DNA of 64,000 bases from Corynespora cassiicola (taxonomy: Eukaryota; Ascomycota; Dothideomycetes; Pleosporales; Corynesporascaceae): contig JAEUWY010000002.1 of assembly GCA_022059125.1 (NCBI GenBank), positions 4,092,001-4,156,000 of the forward strand. Direction: 5' to 3'. The notes beneath the pieces were generated by a model that was not told the origin of the DNA, ran no database searches, and saw only the letters and a list, made by a program, of their open reading frames with translations. Both the position numbers and the translations under genes were made by a program. Shown in pieces: positions 1-11,200 of the stretch; positions within the stretch are counted from its first letter, which is position 1, and every line of letters starts with the position of its first letter.

Positions 1-759
1 CAGAAGGGAGGGAATCGACGGCCGGTAGGGCAGTTTTGAACTGGATGGAGGTGGGCCGTCTCACAGCAGGGCGGGGCAAGCTGGCTTGAGATGGATGACT
101 GTCGCGCGCAGGACCACCCGTCGTGCCAGGCGGCCCGTCATCTTATTGGACTGCCAGGCCTTAGAGGGCGACGCGGGGGGCAGTACGCGAATAGAAGAGC
201 AGATGCCTACAGCCTTGGGTTGATGCCTGGGGCCACGCCGCGAATCCTTGACTGAGCCTCTAGCGGGCCATGTGGTGTTGACTTGCTGCGCTCCAGCTCT
301 TGCAACCGCCGGCCACCGCTGGCCACCGGCTCATGTCCCGTGAGCGCCCGAGTCCCTTGCGGCGGGAGTGTCCGCTGCACAGTGGCATCGCCAGTGGATC
401 TTACTTGAGGTCGTGGCGGCGGACGAGCACATGCATCCATGTTCCGTGCATCAGAGCTCGGGCGGGCGAGGTACTGGAGACCCACAGCTGCTGCTGCGAG
501 CGCCACGCGCACCGCCACGCACACCGCCACCGCTTCAGCCCGCGGGCCGCCATGTCAAGATGTCAAGGGGGGTGCCGCGTCCCCGGCTTCCCAACACTCA
601 CTCCACTAATACTCAACCGTGACGCACTGCGAATCGCACAAGAGTCACACGACTGCCGTGCGTCGCCTTTTGCCATATCCATTCGGAAAATCCCTCTCAT
701 CTCTTTATCGTCCCCCATTCTGCCATCTCTCCCCCATTCCCAATTTCCCGGTCACCGCA
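1..759. other. intergenic, no gene supported
   Basis: Mixed-composition sequence with several overlapping open frames, none with splice structure, a family signature or a good start. The last 100 bases are pyrimidine-rich and are probably the promoter and 5' leader of the small membrane-protein gene that follows. Confidence 0.6.
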
Positions 760-1169
760 ATGGGATTGCTCTCCATCCTTCCCGAGAACTTTGCTGGCGT
801 CGAAACATGGATTACACGGCTTTTTGTGTGTTGAGCCCCACGCCCAGCCGTGACCGCCTGCTAATCTCGCAGTTGGTGCTTGGAGCCATTAGCATTGGGC
901 CGTGGGCTGCCCTGCTCTTCTATGATCTCGTGCTCTATGTCTTCCGCTCCATTACCCACGACATTCCCTACGTGGGCGGCCGCGCGCGCGGAAAGGCCCG
1001 GCCTCGTGCTCCCAGCCTGACCGAACGCCCCAGCGGTCACCGCCGTCGCTTTAGTCTCGCCCGCCGGTCCGACCAAAAAGCCCAGAGCAGCGGCCAGAAC
1101 GCGGACACTGCGGATCCCCGATGGAGACACATAAAAGAAGAGACGGGCGAGCAGGTATCGAGTACCTGA
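760..1169 (+). CDS. small single-pass membrane protein, two exons
   Basis: I reconstruct exons 760-825 and 873-1169, giving about 120 residues. The 47 bp intron has a GTGTGT donor, a GCTAATC branch site and a CGCAG acceptor, and joins phase 0 to phase 0. The protein starts MGLLSILPENFAGVETW. It then has one hydrophobic helix (about residues 23-45, LVLGAISIGPWAALLFYDLV), followed by a GGRARGKARPRAPSL segment and a basic, serine-rich tail. This layout resembles a short family of unnamed ascomycete membrane proteins, though that is recollection and no search was run. Without the intron the first exon stops at 832-834, which would make the gene invisible as a single ORF. Function is unknown. The positive-inside rule suggests a cytosolic basic C-terminus. 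Confidence 0.72.
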
Positions 1170-3107
1170 GTGGTTTTGGCAGTAGACTTGTTCTTCGTTT
1201 CTCCCCGCTGGCAGGTTCGTTTGCAATTGGAATATGGGTCGCATTTCCTAGGGCCCCAAAGCGTTGGTCAGAATTCGTCAATCTGCGCTCAGAGGATGCA
1301 AACGCCTCGGAGCCGGTTCCAATGCGAATAAATATACAGAAATTTGCACGCAGAGTCCCTGGCACAGTTTAGGTGCTTGCTTGCTGGTCAACACATGCTC
1401 TAGCAAAGGATATGCGACTGAAAGCAGTCCGGTATTGTTCGCGCCTGGCTGCATGCAAAGCTTCGATATCTGCCAATGGACTTGTCTTCTCGACGGCAGT
1501 TGGACGTCGACCACGTGTCGGCACGAGCCCGCCAGCGTTTGGCTGCATGCGGCAATCAATCATAACCGCGAGCCACGAAGATACCATGACAGTCCAACTA
1601 TCCTATAGCTGCGCGGTGCCTTTTTCGTCGCCGATTTGATATTTCCGGCAAACAGTGCTAGCCCATGGCCACTAGACTTGTAACATGAACTCTATGATGC
1701 AACTCGTCTGCCTCCCGAAACAGTCACTGTAGCATACCAAACCGTCCATCGGACAGGTCCGCAGGCTTCGATGGACCATGACCCCCTTTACGATAGCATT
1801 GACGAATCGTTCATATTGTCAGCACTTCCGGCTGAGGTGGCGTGCAAGATAAACGAGTGGCCGGGGAAAAAATGTGCCTCTGCCAACATGATGAATGGCT
1901 GCTGGCCTGGCCTGCACATTTGATATCTATGCCAGTGGCCATCCTAATGCCACTCGTTGAACAAGACCTTTTTTGCGAGAGTTAACCTACTTATTGTGTG
2001 CTTGCCTGTCCTACATTCCAGCAGCCATGTCAGAGCAGGAGCCCAAAGCCATTCAGCATGACAATTAACCCTTTTATTCAGGGACGATGAGACTTGTTAG
2101 TTTCTCCAAAAACTTCGGTGCAGCTCCAATTCAGCATGGACCCACATCAGAATTTACTCTAGTTGCGGAAATTGATTATCCTTTCGCCCTCAATTCAGCC
2201 TGAAGTTTGTACTTTCAATTTGCGGATTCCAGCATGGGCGGCACAGCCCTCCACATATAACACGGAAATCATTTGGGGCCAACCTGGGCCTTTCATTCCA
2301 TCCGCTGTTGTCACATGTACCCGCTCCACGAACCACATTTCTATTCGTCCGCCTATAAGTAAGGTTGGGCGTCCTTCACCGTCCTCCACCGCCGTCATCG
2401 TCCCGGATGGACTTGCATGATTCTCGCCCAGCTGCCACCCCATACGTGCCGGGTTCGTGCATGAATGGTTCCAGTTCCTATTCAGCAATGAAAAAGGGCC
2501 CAGAACATCTTACAAGTTGTGAATGGAGTGAAGTATTGGCGGCTGCTCGTGACCCCGACCATAGGTAGGGCGGCCTTCATAATCATGTCGATGACCTTGT
2601 TCGAAGGTGAAGCCTCGGCAGGAATTGTCACCATATGCGTGCTCATGAGTTATAGGCCAAACCTCATTGCCCACTTCGTCAACTGTCAGGTCAGCTCCAC
2701 TACAAGATATGCTCAGATACATCCAATGTCGGGCAGCGACTCTAGCTTTCCACCACACTTTAAGACGCCAAGAACGGTTGAGGAAATTCGGACGGTGGAT
2801 TGTGGGCCTATCTAATGCTCGGCGGCGGTATCGCTCACACAGCTTAGCATCCATCATCAACCGGATACTGCGAGCTTACAACCTCCCTACCGGCCTTCAC
2901 TCGCTTAGGCTATGCCTCAAGATTCTGTCAGTTCGCAGATGAAGCTATGTACACTGCTCAACTTTCTGGGTGCCGGGCAGGTCTCGGAAAAAGTATTCAT
3001 AAGGAAAGCACCCTTTGGACACGCGTGAATTCATTTCTTTGTCATGCCAAGCAGCGTTCAATTGAAGTACTTCGCAACGCTAGACTTTGGAGGTGGGATC
3101 GCCGAGT
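1170..3107. other. long intergenic region, no gene supported
   Basis: About 1.9 kb. Two minus-strand open frames (2195-2488 and 2510-2860) read somewhat like protein but have no recognised motif, and the first lacks a good ATG at its 5' end. I see no tRNA, transposon or long repeat here. Confidence 0.5.
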
Positions 3108-3272
3108 CCCCGCTCATCGTATCCCCGCTTATCGTATCCCCCGCTAATCGCATCCCTGCTCATCATATCCCGGCCCATGATATCCTGCTCACTCTATTCC
3201 GCTCATTCTATTCCGCTCCTTGTATTTCCGCTCGTTGCCTCTCCGCTCATTGTATCTCCGCTCACCTTATTC
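3108..3272. repeat. degenerate 14-16 bp minisatellite
   Basis: About eleven head-to-tail copies of a unit close to CCGCTCATCGTATC. They include CCGCTTATCGTATC, CCTGCTCATCATATC, CCGCTCATTCTATT and CCGCTCATTGTATCT. Units differ by substitutions and by one or two base insertions. The array lies about 200 bp upstream of the start of the demethylase-like gene. Its conceptual translations are repetitive in two plus frames, but nothing suggests that it is coding. Confidence 0.85.
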
Positions 3273-3477
3273 CCGATTGTCTGCCAAAAGCGGGGTTTAG
3301 CTCAATGTGGCAAGTAAATCCAGTGGAGAAGCGTTTGTAGCGTGTATAGCTTAGTTGGCGTCTAACTTTCATCTGTCCATTCCTCGAGTGACTCTTGATG
3401 GTGTATTTAGGCCTGCTTTCTTTTGACTCTATTGTTGTAACAAGATTCTACACTTCTAACGCTGTAGTGTACATCGC

Positions 3478-4696
3478 ATGATGCTGGACATTAGTGTTAT
3501 CAGATCCCCACACTCATGGGCGTTGCTCCTTATCGGAGCTGCGTTGTATTTGATCAGAAGAGCAAGACAGCGTAAAATTGCGAGTGTGAGCAACAAGTCT
3601 CCAATCCAGACTTTGCTGACAGCAACATAGTCTCCAATACGCACACCATCCAAAGCCCATCAATCAGAAGATGACCCATCTGTATACACCCAAATCGAGC
3701 CCCTCTCTGACCTGGACCTCGAAAATGAACCCCCCATCAAAAACCGTCCCTTCAAGCCGAAATATCACCTCACAATGGGTCAGTAAAGCCCTCTCCAACA
3801 CTCGCAATCAACTGACACCCCCAGCCATCGAGAATATAACCATATCTGAACTCATCGCAATGGACAACACGTACCTGCCCCGAATAGCCCATCGCCAACA
3901 CCTCCTCCGCACACAGTACAACTCCGTCCTCGCCTGCAACCCCATCTCCACCCCCGCAGTCCTCGAGCTCTACGCCTGGCTCACAACGACCTACCTCCCC
4001 ACACGCTTCCCCACTCTCTACACCCTCCACCCCACCACCCTCCTCAACCGCCTCACAAACGCGCACATACCCCTCCACCCAGCCTCCGCCCCCGCCGCCC
4101 TCGAAATCCTCTGCGCAAACATCGACACCGACTTCTTGATCCTGCTCCCGTCGTCGGACCCCGAGGACGAGGGCAGGTATCGCCTGCAGGCCTTCATAAC
4201 GTGCTTCCCGTCGGGCTTCCACACGCGCAAGAAGCTCGGCCTCCTGCTCGCCGAGATCCACGGCCCCGTGCCCGGTTACAAGGCCAAGCTGGAGCGCAGC
4301 ATGGACCGCTTCTTCGCGGCGCTGCCCGTGGGGCGCGTCGTGCGGCGGCTGAACTGGAGCGTGACCACGGGGCGGGACCTGTACTGCCCGGAGGGGAACC
4401 ACTTGTATGGCGAGGACGGGGTCGAGGTAGGGCAGGAGGAGGAGGAGGTGGTGGATCTGCAGAATACGGTGATGCGGAGCGAGAGGCAGACGTTGCATCG
4501 CTTGCCAGAGACCAGGGCCCTGGTGTTTGCGTTCAAGACGTACCAGTATGAATTGAGTGAGGTCAAGGAGGAGGGGAACGGGGAGGCGTTGGCGCAGGCG
4601 ATTGAGGGGCTCGGGGAGGGTAATGTGCCTGGCATGCGCATTTATAAGAAGAGTGTTGTGTGGGGGGACAAGGTGACCGAGTATCTGCGTTCGTAA
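3478..4696 (+). CDS. haem-dependent oxidative N-demethylase alpha-subunit-like protein (DUF3445 family)
   Basis: Three exons, 3478-3585, 3631-3778 and 3825-4696, give about 375 residues. Intron 1 (45 bp) has GTGAGC, TTGCTGAC and ACATAG. Intron 2 (46 bp) has GTCAGT, ACTGAC and CCCCAG. Exon 1 encodes an N-terminal helix (PHSWALLLIGAALYLI) followed by RRARQRK, a signal-anchor arrangement. Exon 2 gives the KPKYHLTM stretch that precedes the domain. Exon 3 carries the domain: DNTYLPRIAHR, then PAVLELYAWL and YLPTRFPTL, then FPSGFHTRKKLG, AEIHGPVPGYK and RRLNWSV. These match what I know of the HODM alpha-subunit-like family. Bacterial relatives oxidise methylamines, but the substrate of the fungal proteins is not known. 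The coding strand passes from C-rich (about 3880-4140) to strongly G-rich (about 4400-4690). Exon 3 alone has a start-like ORF in its frame from 3671, but that start would lose the anchor. Confidence 0.85.
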
Positions 4697-5401
4697 GCGA
4701 CGTCGGATCTGGAAGCGCCATTTCTCTACCTGAAAGCTTCTTGCGAGCCTTTCTAGAATTATTCATCTTGATTCCGTTCACTTGTTGCTGGCTTCATGCA
4801 AACACTGATGGAAGACTGCGTCCATAAAACCATGCAGCTCAAGGGCAGATATTCATAACACTCAGACTCCACACTACACTGACCTATGGACTTCATAATA
4901 GGCATTCAACTCTGAGAGGTCAAAATTCATTGGTACTTGGGTATTGCAGAGTAGACACACACGGTCCTTTGACCATGTCCACCTAAAGAATCAACTCCAC
5001 CAATAGTCGCCGACGCCATAAAGAACTCCATGTATCAGTCGAGATGCTCGAGAACAAATCCACCGGTAGCCGACGCCATAAAAAACTCCATATACCAGTC
5101 GAGAATGCCCGAAAACAAATCCACCCGTCATATAGGTAGCCTGGAAAAGGGCGACCTCAAACCCTCATAATATACATCAAGGGCGATACCCGTTTTGTAG
5201 CCGCCACGCCCGAACCATTGTGCCATGCACCGAAAAGAGGTGACGATATCAAAGGTATGGGGAGGAAAGTGCAGTGAAATACACGAAACTGTACAGATGA
5301 AAACCGGGCAACGCCTTATCATCGATATTCATCGCCTAGAAGTGTTCTTGCCATGATCGGGAGTGGCCAGATATCCAATCCCAACCGCCGTTCCACTGCC
5401 G
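4697..5401. other. intergenic between two convergent genes
   Basis: The 3' flanks of the demethylase-like gene and of PRP4, which are convergent. The only structure seen is the roughly 60 bp duplication listed separately. No open frame here carries a recognisable signature. Confidence 0.6.
5010..5127. repeat. imperfect tandem duplication, period about 60 bp
   Basis: Two adjacent copies share CGACGCCATAAA(G/A)AACTCCAT, then CAGTCGAGA, then GAACAAATCCACC or AAACAAATCCACC. The second copy starts at about 5070. The copies differ by a few substitutions and one insertion, so the duplication is not recent. It is intergenic and has no coding reading. Confidence 0.85.
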
Positions 5402-8249
5402 TCATTCAATACGACTAGAGTTTGCAAGCACGAAACAAATTCAATGAAGACGGTAATGAAAGATGCAGCGAGCATACAGCCCGAGTGGTCATACTCACCT
5501 GCGGGCACCAGAAGCGCCGCGTTTGATGGCAGGCTTCATGACAGTCTTGGGGGGGTTGAAGGCAAGCGCCGGTTGCTTGGGGGCGGCAGCAACTGGCTTC
5601 TGTTGGTTGATGAACCTGTGTTGGAGAGCCTCCTTTGGTTGAATGCGCTTGTCAGGGCTGTATTTGAAGCACTGGAGGAGCAGGTCGACCAGATCATTCA
5701 GCTCTGCGTTGGCTGGCGGGTTGACGAGATTCTTGGCGCCATCGTGGACTCGATCCTTTAAAGGATACGGAATTTTCTTTTCCTCCACGATCTTGCGAGT
5801 GATTGTCTGGCAAGTGTCAGGACAGGGAGTGGGAGGGAAAGGGACGGGGAAGGGGGACGGGGAAGGGAGGAGGGTGGTTGGATAGGTTAGCAAGCGTAAA
5901 GCCCCCATGCCGCTCACATCGGTATGAGGGCGGCAAGGGGGGCTCCCGTGTGTGAGGTGTCGGTGGAGGGGTGCGCACCTTTAGAGGATCAATCTTGTCC
6001 GGCTCCAAACTCAGAAAAGTGAGTGGCGGACCGGGTTGGAAATGCTTCATAAGCTGCTGTTGGGTGCACTTGCTCAGAAGCTTGTTGCTGGGCCAGCCAA
6101 GGCATTGCATGAACGCCAAAATCATTTGATTGTTGGTGGCCCCCGTGAAGAGGATCTTGCCCGTCCAGAGCTCGTACAATGTACAACCAATGGCCCACAT
6201 GTCGGCAGGATAGCCAATGTCCATACCGAGCATGATTTCGGGTGCTCGATAGAAACGACTGACGAGATATTCGGTGGACTCGGCCGAGGCAATGTCCCGG
6301 TAATCAACTGCTGTGCCGAAATCGCACAGTTTGAGCGTCTTCTTATCTTCGGAGATGAGAATGTTGTCCGGCTTCAGATCAAAGTGGACAATGCGACAGT
6401 CTTTGAGGTGCTGTAGACCAATAAACATCTGTCGCGCGTATTGGCGCAAAACGGCCATCGGGATGCCGTATCCCTTGGAGTCATGCCGAATCAGATCACG
6501 CAAGTTCTTTGCCATGTGTTCTGATGCGATACAAAGATGGGACTTATGATCAAAGGTGCCCAAAAGTCGAAGGATATGACACTTGTCATCGGGATCTGCC
6601 TCGTTGGCCGCCTTCAAGAATGAGACTTCCTTCAAACTAGCAGTCCTCATTGTGTCGTTTCGGCGGATCATCTTGATAGCGACAGCTTTGTCATCAGCAA
6701 CTCTAACGGCTTGAGCGACATTTGCAAAGACACCACGGCCGATTTCTTTGACGAGTTTGAGCTGCCCATCGTCGACGAGCTCGTTGTGGATGATCTTGTA
6801 GTAGCCGTCACGATCGTCCCAGTTGTCCAAGAGTTTGACGTCGAGCACAGTGCCCTTGTTGTTGACTTGAAGCTCCTCCATGACTTCATCCTCTTCTTCT
6901 TCGTCGTCATCGTCCTCTGCAAACATGTCGTATTCCTTCTTTTGTTTCTTAACGGGAGCAATCTTGTTTTCCGGTAGAGTCGAGAGCATGTTTGGATTGG
7001 TCTCGCTGTACGCGCTTGCAGACATGTCGGGCTGGCGGGCTTGAGCAGCGCGATCGCGATCCTCCAACATGTCGTTGGTTGGGTCATAATCAGCGGCAGA
7101 CGGACCAGAGGCCGCGGGACTGTCGCCCTCGCGTACGACGCGCGCTTGCTCAAGGATGAGCACGTCAGGTGAATTGGGTACCGAGTCGAAGCTGGCCATC
7201 CGCGGAGATGCAGGTGAGGCGGAGCTTCCGACCAGCGGTGCAGGTGAAGCAGCGTTGGGTGTGTTGAGCTCAGAAGCGTTTGCGACAGCCTGAACGCGGA
7301 GGTCCCCTTGCTGCTGGGCATTGGCCCTAATTCTATTCCACCGGGCAATCTTCGCATCGCGCTCTTCCTGGCCTTCTCTATCATCTGGCTTCAGAAGGAG
7401 AAAGTCCTTGTCGTCATCGTCATTGGTCCTAATCAGATTAGCCTGTGGCCAAAAATCGATTGCCATAACGCGACCGCATAAATGGTTGTCTTACATGGTC
7501 ACATCGGTATCTTTGTTGTCTTGCTCTTTGGGTGCGCCAGAGTCATGACCGTTGGAAGAGGGCGCAGATTCGTTCTGGGACGACTTAGCTGTAGACTCTG
7601 GGACCCGATCTTGGGTCCGTGAGGCCAGCGTAAACTCTGGGATAGAAGGAGCCCTCACTTCTTCCTCAAAGGGTGGAGGCGACATGACGTGACGCTTGTC
7701 GGGTCGCCCATTGCCTGAGGGAGATGCCTTGCGCTTTCCCCGAGCATCGCGAGCGTTGTCACGATTGCTACCGTTCTTACGGAAGGGCGACGGCGAACGA
7801 GAGCGGGGGCTAGGACGAGGGTGGCGCTTGCGGAAGGGTTCCGGCGAGGGCGAGCGGTCGTCGTTGCGATGCGAAGGACGCGAAAGGTCTACATCATCGT
7901 ATGAGTCGCGGTAGTCGCGCCGATTGCGGTTGTCACGCGGGTAACGATTGTTACGGTGGTCGCGGTCGTAGCGGTCGCGGCGGTCATCGCGGCGGTCGTC
8001 ACGGCGGTCACGCTTGTCGTAGTCGTGGCGCGCGCGGTAGTCACGTCCGGAGCCTGTGCATGCCATGAGCCTGTCCCAAACATGTTCGCAAGGGAAGAGC
8101 TCACCACCGTACGAGTCGTGATAGCCGTCAAGACCGAAGCTCCTATCGGAGTCGTTAATTGTAGTGGCGGGTGCGAGACTGGATGTCTTTGCCTTCGTCT
8201 TGAGGTCGAGGACCTCACCCTCCGACGCTGAGCTCGGTGGGGAGGACAT
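5402..8249 (-). CDS. prp4: serine/threonine kinase Prp4 (PRPF4B-type, spliceosome)
   Basis: Five exons on the minus strand: 8249-8105, 8053-7495, 7428-5979, 5806-5499 and 5414-5402, about 824 residues. Prp4 is a nuclear DYRK-like kinase that phosphorylates U4/U6.U5 proteins before spliceosome activation. The N-terminal third is an SR/RD-rich tail with runs such as RRDDRRDDRRDRYDRD and SPSPEPFRKRH. An acidic DDDDEEEEDE patch follows. The kinase domain spans about residues 455-800. It shows the glycine loop GRGVFANV, VAIK, HFDLKPDNIL, CDFGTAVD and the Prp4-typical STEYLVSRFYRAPEIMLG, with WAIGCTLYELWTG downstream. The last exon encodes only the final few residues. The 51 bp intron at 8054-8104 is a multiple of three and has GTGAGC/CACAG ends. 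If it is retained, 17 non-conserved residues interrupt the RD-rich tail. Confidence 0.93.
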
Positions 8250-11200
8250 GACGTGGCGCTATGAGATCTGTAGACTTCTGAAACAAAACGGTCTCGGAGG
8301 TGTAGGGTTAGCACCGCTCTGGAGACTGTGGGGTTCGATTGTCGTCGTCACTGACTGTGGTCGCGGACAAATGTTCCAAGGCAGCCCGGCGGGCTTTGGG
8401 GCTGGATACTGTAGTCAACGGAGCACAAAGAGCAGATGAGCGAGGTCGCAGCGCCGTGTACAATCGGGGAGAGGGCAACGGATAGACGCGACGTTGTAAT
8501 TGTCGCGTGTGTAGGCTGAAGGTGGGGGAGTTGCTGCGATGCCGAGTGTGAAGTCACCGAAATCAACAAATCCGCATTAGCACCTTGGCACGGCAGGCGG
8601 CCGCCGAGATCACGTGTGCCCACCCGCGACGACCGCGCGACGACCGCGAGACGTCCTTGGGTACGTGATCAGTCGCAAATGCATCTAAGCGCGACCAAGT
8701 CCCCGAGTCCCACCACCAAACTACGCATCACCACTTCCAAAAAGGGGAGAGTCTCAATGCTGGATCAAAAGCCTACCCATTCTCTCGTCACACCGTTCTC
8801 GATACTTTGGAGAAGCAACGATTGAAACCCCAACGAAGGTTGCGGACTAAGACTGACAAAGCCGTAGTGGGCGCATGCTGCAAATAGATATCAAACCCGC
8901 AGATGCTAGAGAGGGAGAGGGAGAGAGAGAGCGTCCTCCCCCCGAGCCATAAAAAAAGAAAGCATCAAAGTCTGCGGCCCTGCGGCATGATTGCAGGCGG
9001 TTTGAAACCGAGTAAGAGGGCGAGATGATCAGGCTACTGTTGGTATGGTTGAGGACAAGCGCAACCTTGATGGGATTGTTTCCAGCGCCTACGAAACAGC
9101 TGAACCCGATGGATAAGGCACAACGTGTTGAGACTCGTATTCTAGTAGCATTGTTGGGTCTCGAGGTACGAACAAAGGAAAAAAATAGCCGCGATAAAGT
9201 TCGTTGGCGTGGGCATGTGGAACTCGCAAAACTCAAAATCCCGAAATATCCCGTCACAACCCGCTCGCACGAGACTCAACGGTGCAAGGCATCAGTCCGT
9301 CCAGATCGGCCGTAGCGGACCCATTTTCGGCCATCCGAACGAGGGTGGCCTTCGAAACATGGCAAAAACCTTGAATTGGCTGGAGTCGTATCATGTCCTC
9401 TGAAGATCAAGGAAATGGCAAAAGTATACTTTACGAGCCGTCAAACTTGAGCGGGCTCAGGGGTCGCTCGTGGAGTGTAACACGAAGCGAATTTTTTCCT
9501 CCAGTCCCAAGTTTGGAGCAATGTGGGCGCACTGGGTCATGGTTACATTTGCGTCCCCGAAACATGTCGGACAGTTTCCGCGTTTAGGCCTCAGTCCGTT
9601 GTGCAGCGGCTCGTGCCGGAAGAAATCCTGGTCAGAGGTGGGCGTAACAGAAGACGCCTCTGGGCAGCTCCACGGACCATAAATCGACAGCGGATCTGAG
9701 CAACGGCGCGCAGAGCTGGAAGACGGGACTACATGGCGCAGGTGGAAATAATGGTAACGGGGCAGGTACCCGCGAAAATAGTGTCGTCGCGCGGCCCAGT
9801 GCCCCTGGCTATCTTCCGAAGGGCCGCTGAGCAGGCGGGCGGAGAAATTGTAGACGCAAGATGCACGTTGGGCAACGGCAATCAAGGATAAGAGAAGAGA
9901 GAGAGGTGGAAGTGGCGTGATTCCAACGTCGGCGTGTGTTTTGGGTGGAGACTCTTGAGGGAATAAACTTTGCGAGTGGGAGGATCAACCGAGCACATGT
10001 CTCTGGCTCTGCAGAAAGGTGGCGGGCGTGCAGTGCAGTGCATGTACATGCACCTCGAGCAGCAGATCCGGATTTGCAGCCAGATTACCGAGAGATAAGA
10101 GGCACGAGGCGTCGAGGTCGCTGCGCAAGAGAGACCACGGAGACGGGGAAGTTGAGACCCTGGGGGTTCACTAATCAGCAGGGACCAGACCCAATCACAC
10201 AGCCCGGAGGCCGTACAAGCTCCTCTGATGGGCTGCCGCGGTAGGGATCAGGACAAGTGGGCCTAAGGCGTGCATCCAGTGCCAAACTCTCGGATCCCAG
10301 ATGGCGAGCGTTAGGGAGTCCAGGAGATCGGATGGGGCTGGGTTGGACAAGAACACTGGGCACGTGCGCCGACGGCCACCTGGCACGCTGCAATGTCCAT
10401 ACGCACCTAGTCCCTAGATCTTGGAACCCACATGTGCCTGGATGCCACAGGAAGCAATAATGCCATGCCCCACGTCACTCTCTAGCCACGCCGAGGCTCA
10501 AGGGCGGAGCTACCGTGGACCCAGCTGCCTACGGCCCCAGCCATCAGGACACTCCCTATTCCCAAACCTTCGTACCCACGGGTCCGCCTGCCTGCGTGGG
10601 AGTAGGGGAGAAGAAAAAGTCTGTCGTCGGTGACGAAGCGGCTGGGGCCAGCCAAGAGGCCAGCCGTTGCTGGGTCCAGGTAGGGTAGCCCCCCTCTCCA
10701 GCCCAGGCGGGCGGTGGTAGCCACCCGCCGGTCGCCCTGTCCATGTCCGTGTCCATGTCCACGTCGCCGCGGATTTACGAATCGATATTACCTTTGCTCT
10801 CCCATTGCGCCCCTTCTTGCAAGCCATCAGAGTCGGTTAAAGGCGACGCCCGGATATACCTGGGCGGGTCGGCGGTAGTGCGGGGGGAACACATGATTGA
10901 CTACCACACAGCAACATCAGGGGAGCCCAGGCGAGCACGGATACGCCACAAAAACGAACTTGACTGTACATTTGGGGAGGTGCCTCTCTCCGTTGCTTTT
11001 GTGCCCTTCCACCCGGGGCATATTTCCGTGGCGATGCGGCGGCGGCGTCGAGAGCCAGGTCCTCAAACTTAGAAGGCGGAATTGGATTCCCCCCAAGCCG
11101 TGCGCAAGGGCTTCCAACGTGCTGTAGATCTCGCCAGCAAGCTGGCAAATTGCAACTGCGACGACAGGCGAGCCCAAGCGATCTGCGGGCTACTACAGCC

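Noticed and set aside
2195..2860. Two adjacent minus-strand frames (97 and 116 codons)
   Set aside because: Protein-like in places, but they are in different frames with no consensus splice to join them and no recognised motif.
3770..4498. Minus-strand frame of 242 codons
   Set aside because: Antisense shadow of the demethylase-like gene, created by its skewed composition.
8328..8345. GGGGTTCGATT, similar to a tRNA B box
   Set aside because: The T-arm does not pair, and no acceptor stem or anticodon arm can be drawn around it.
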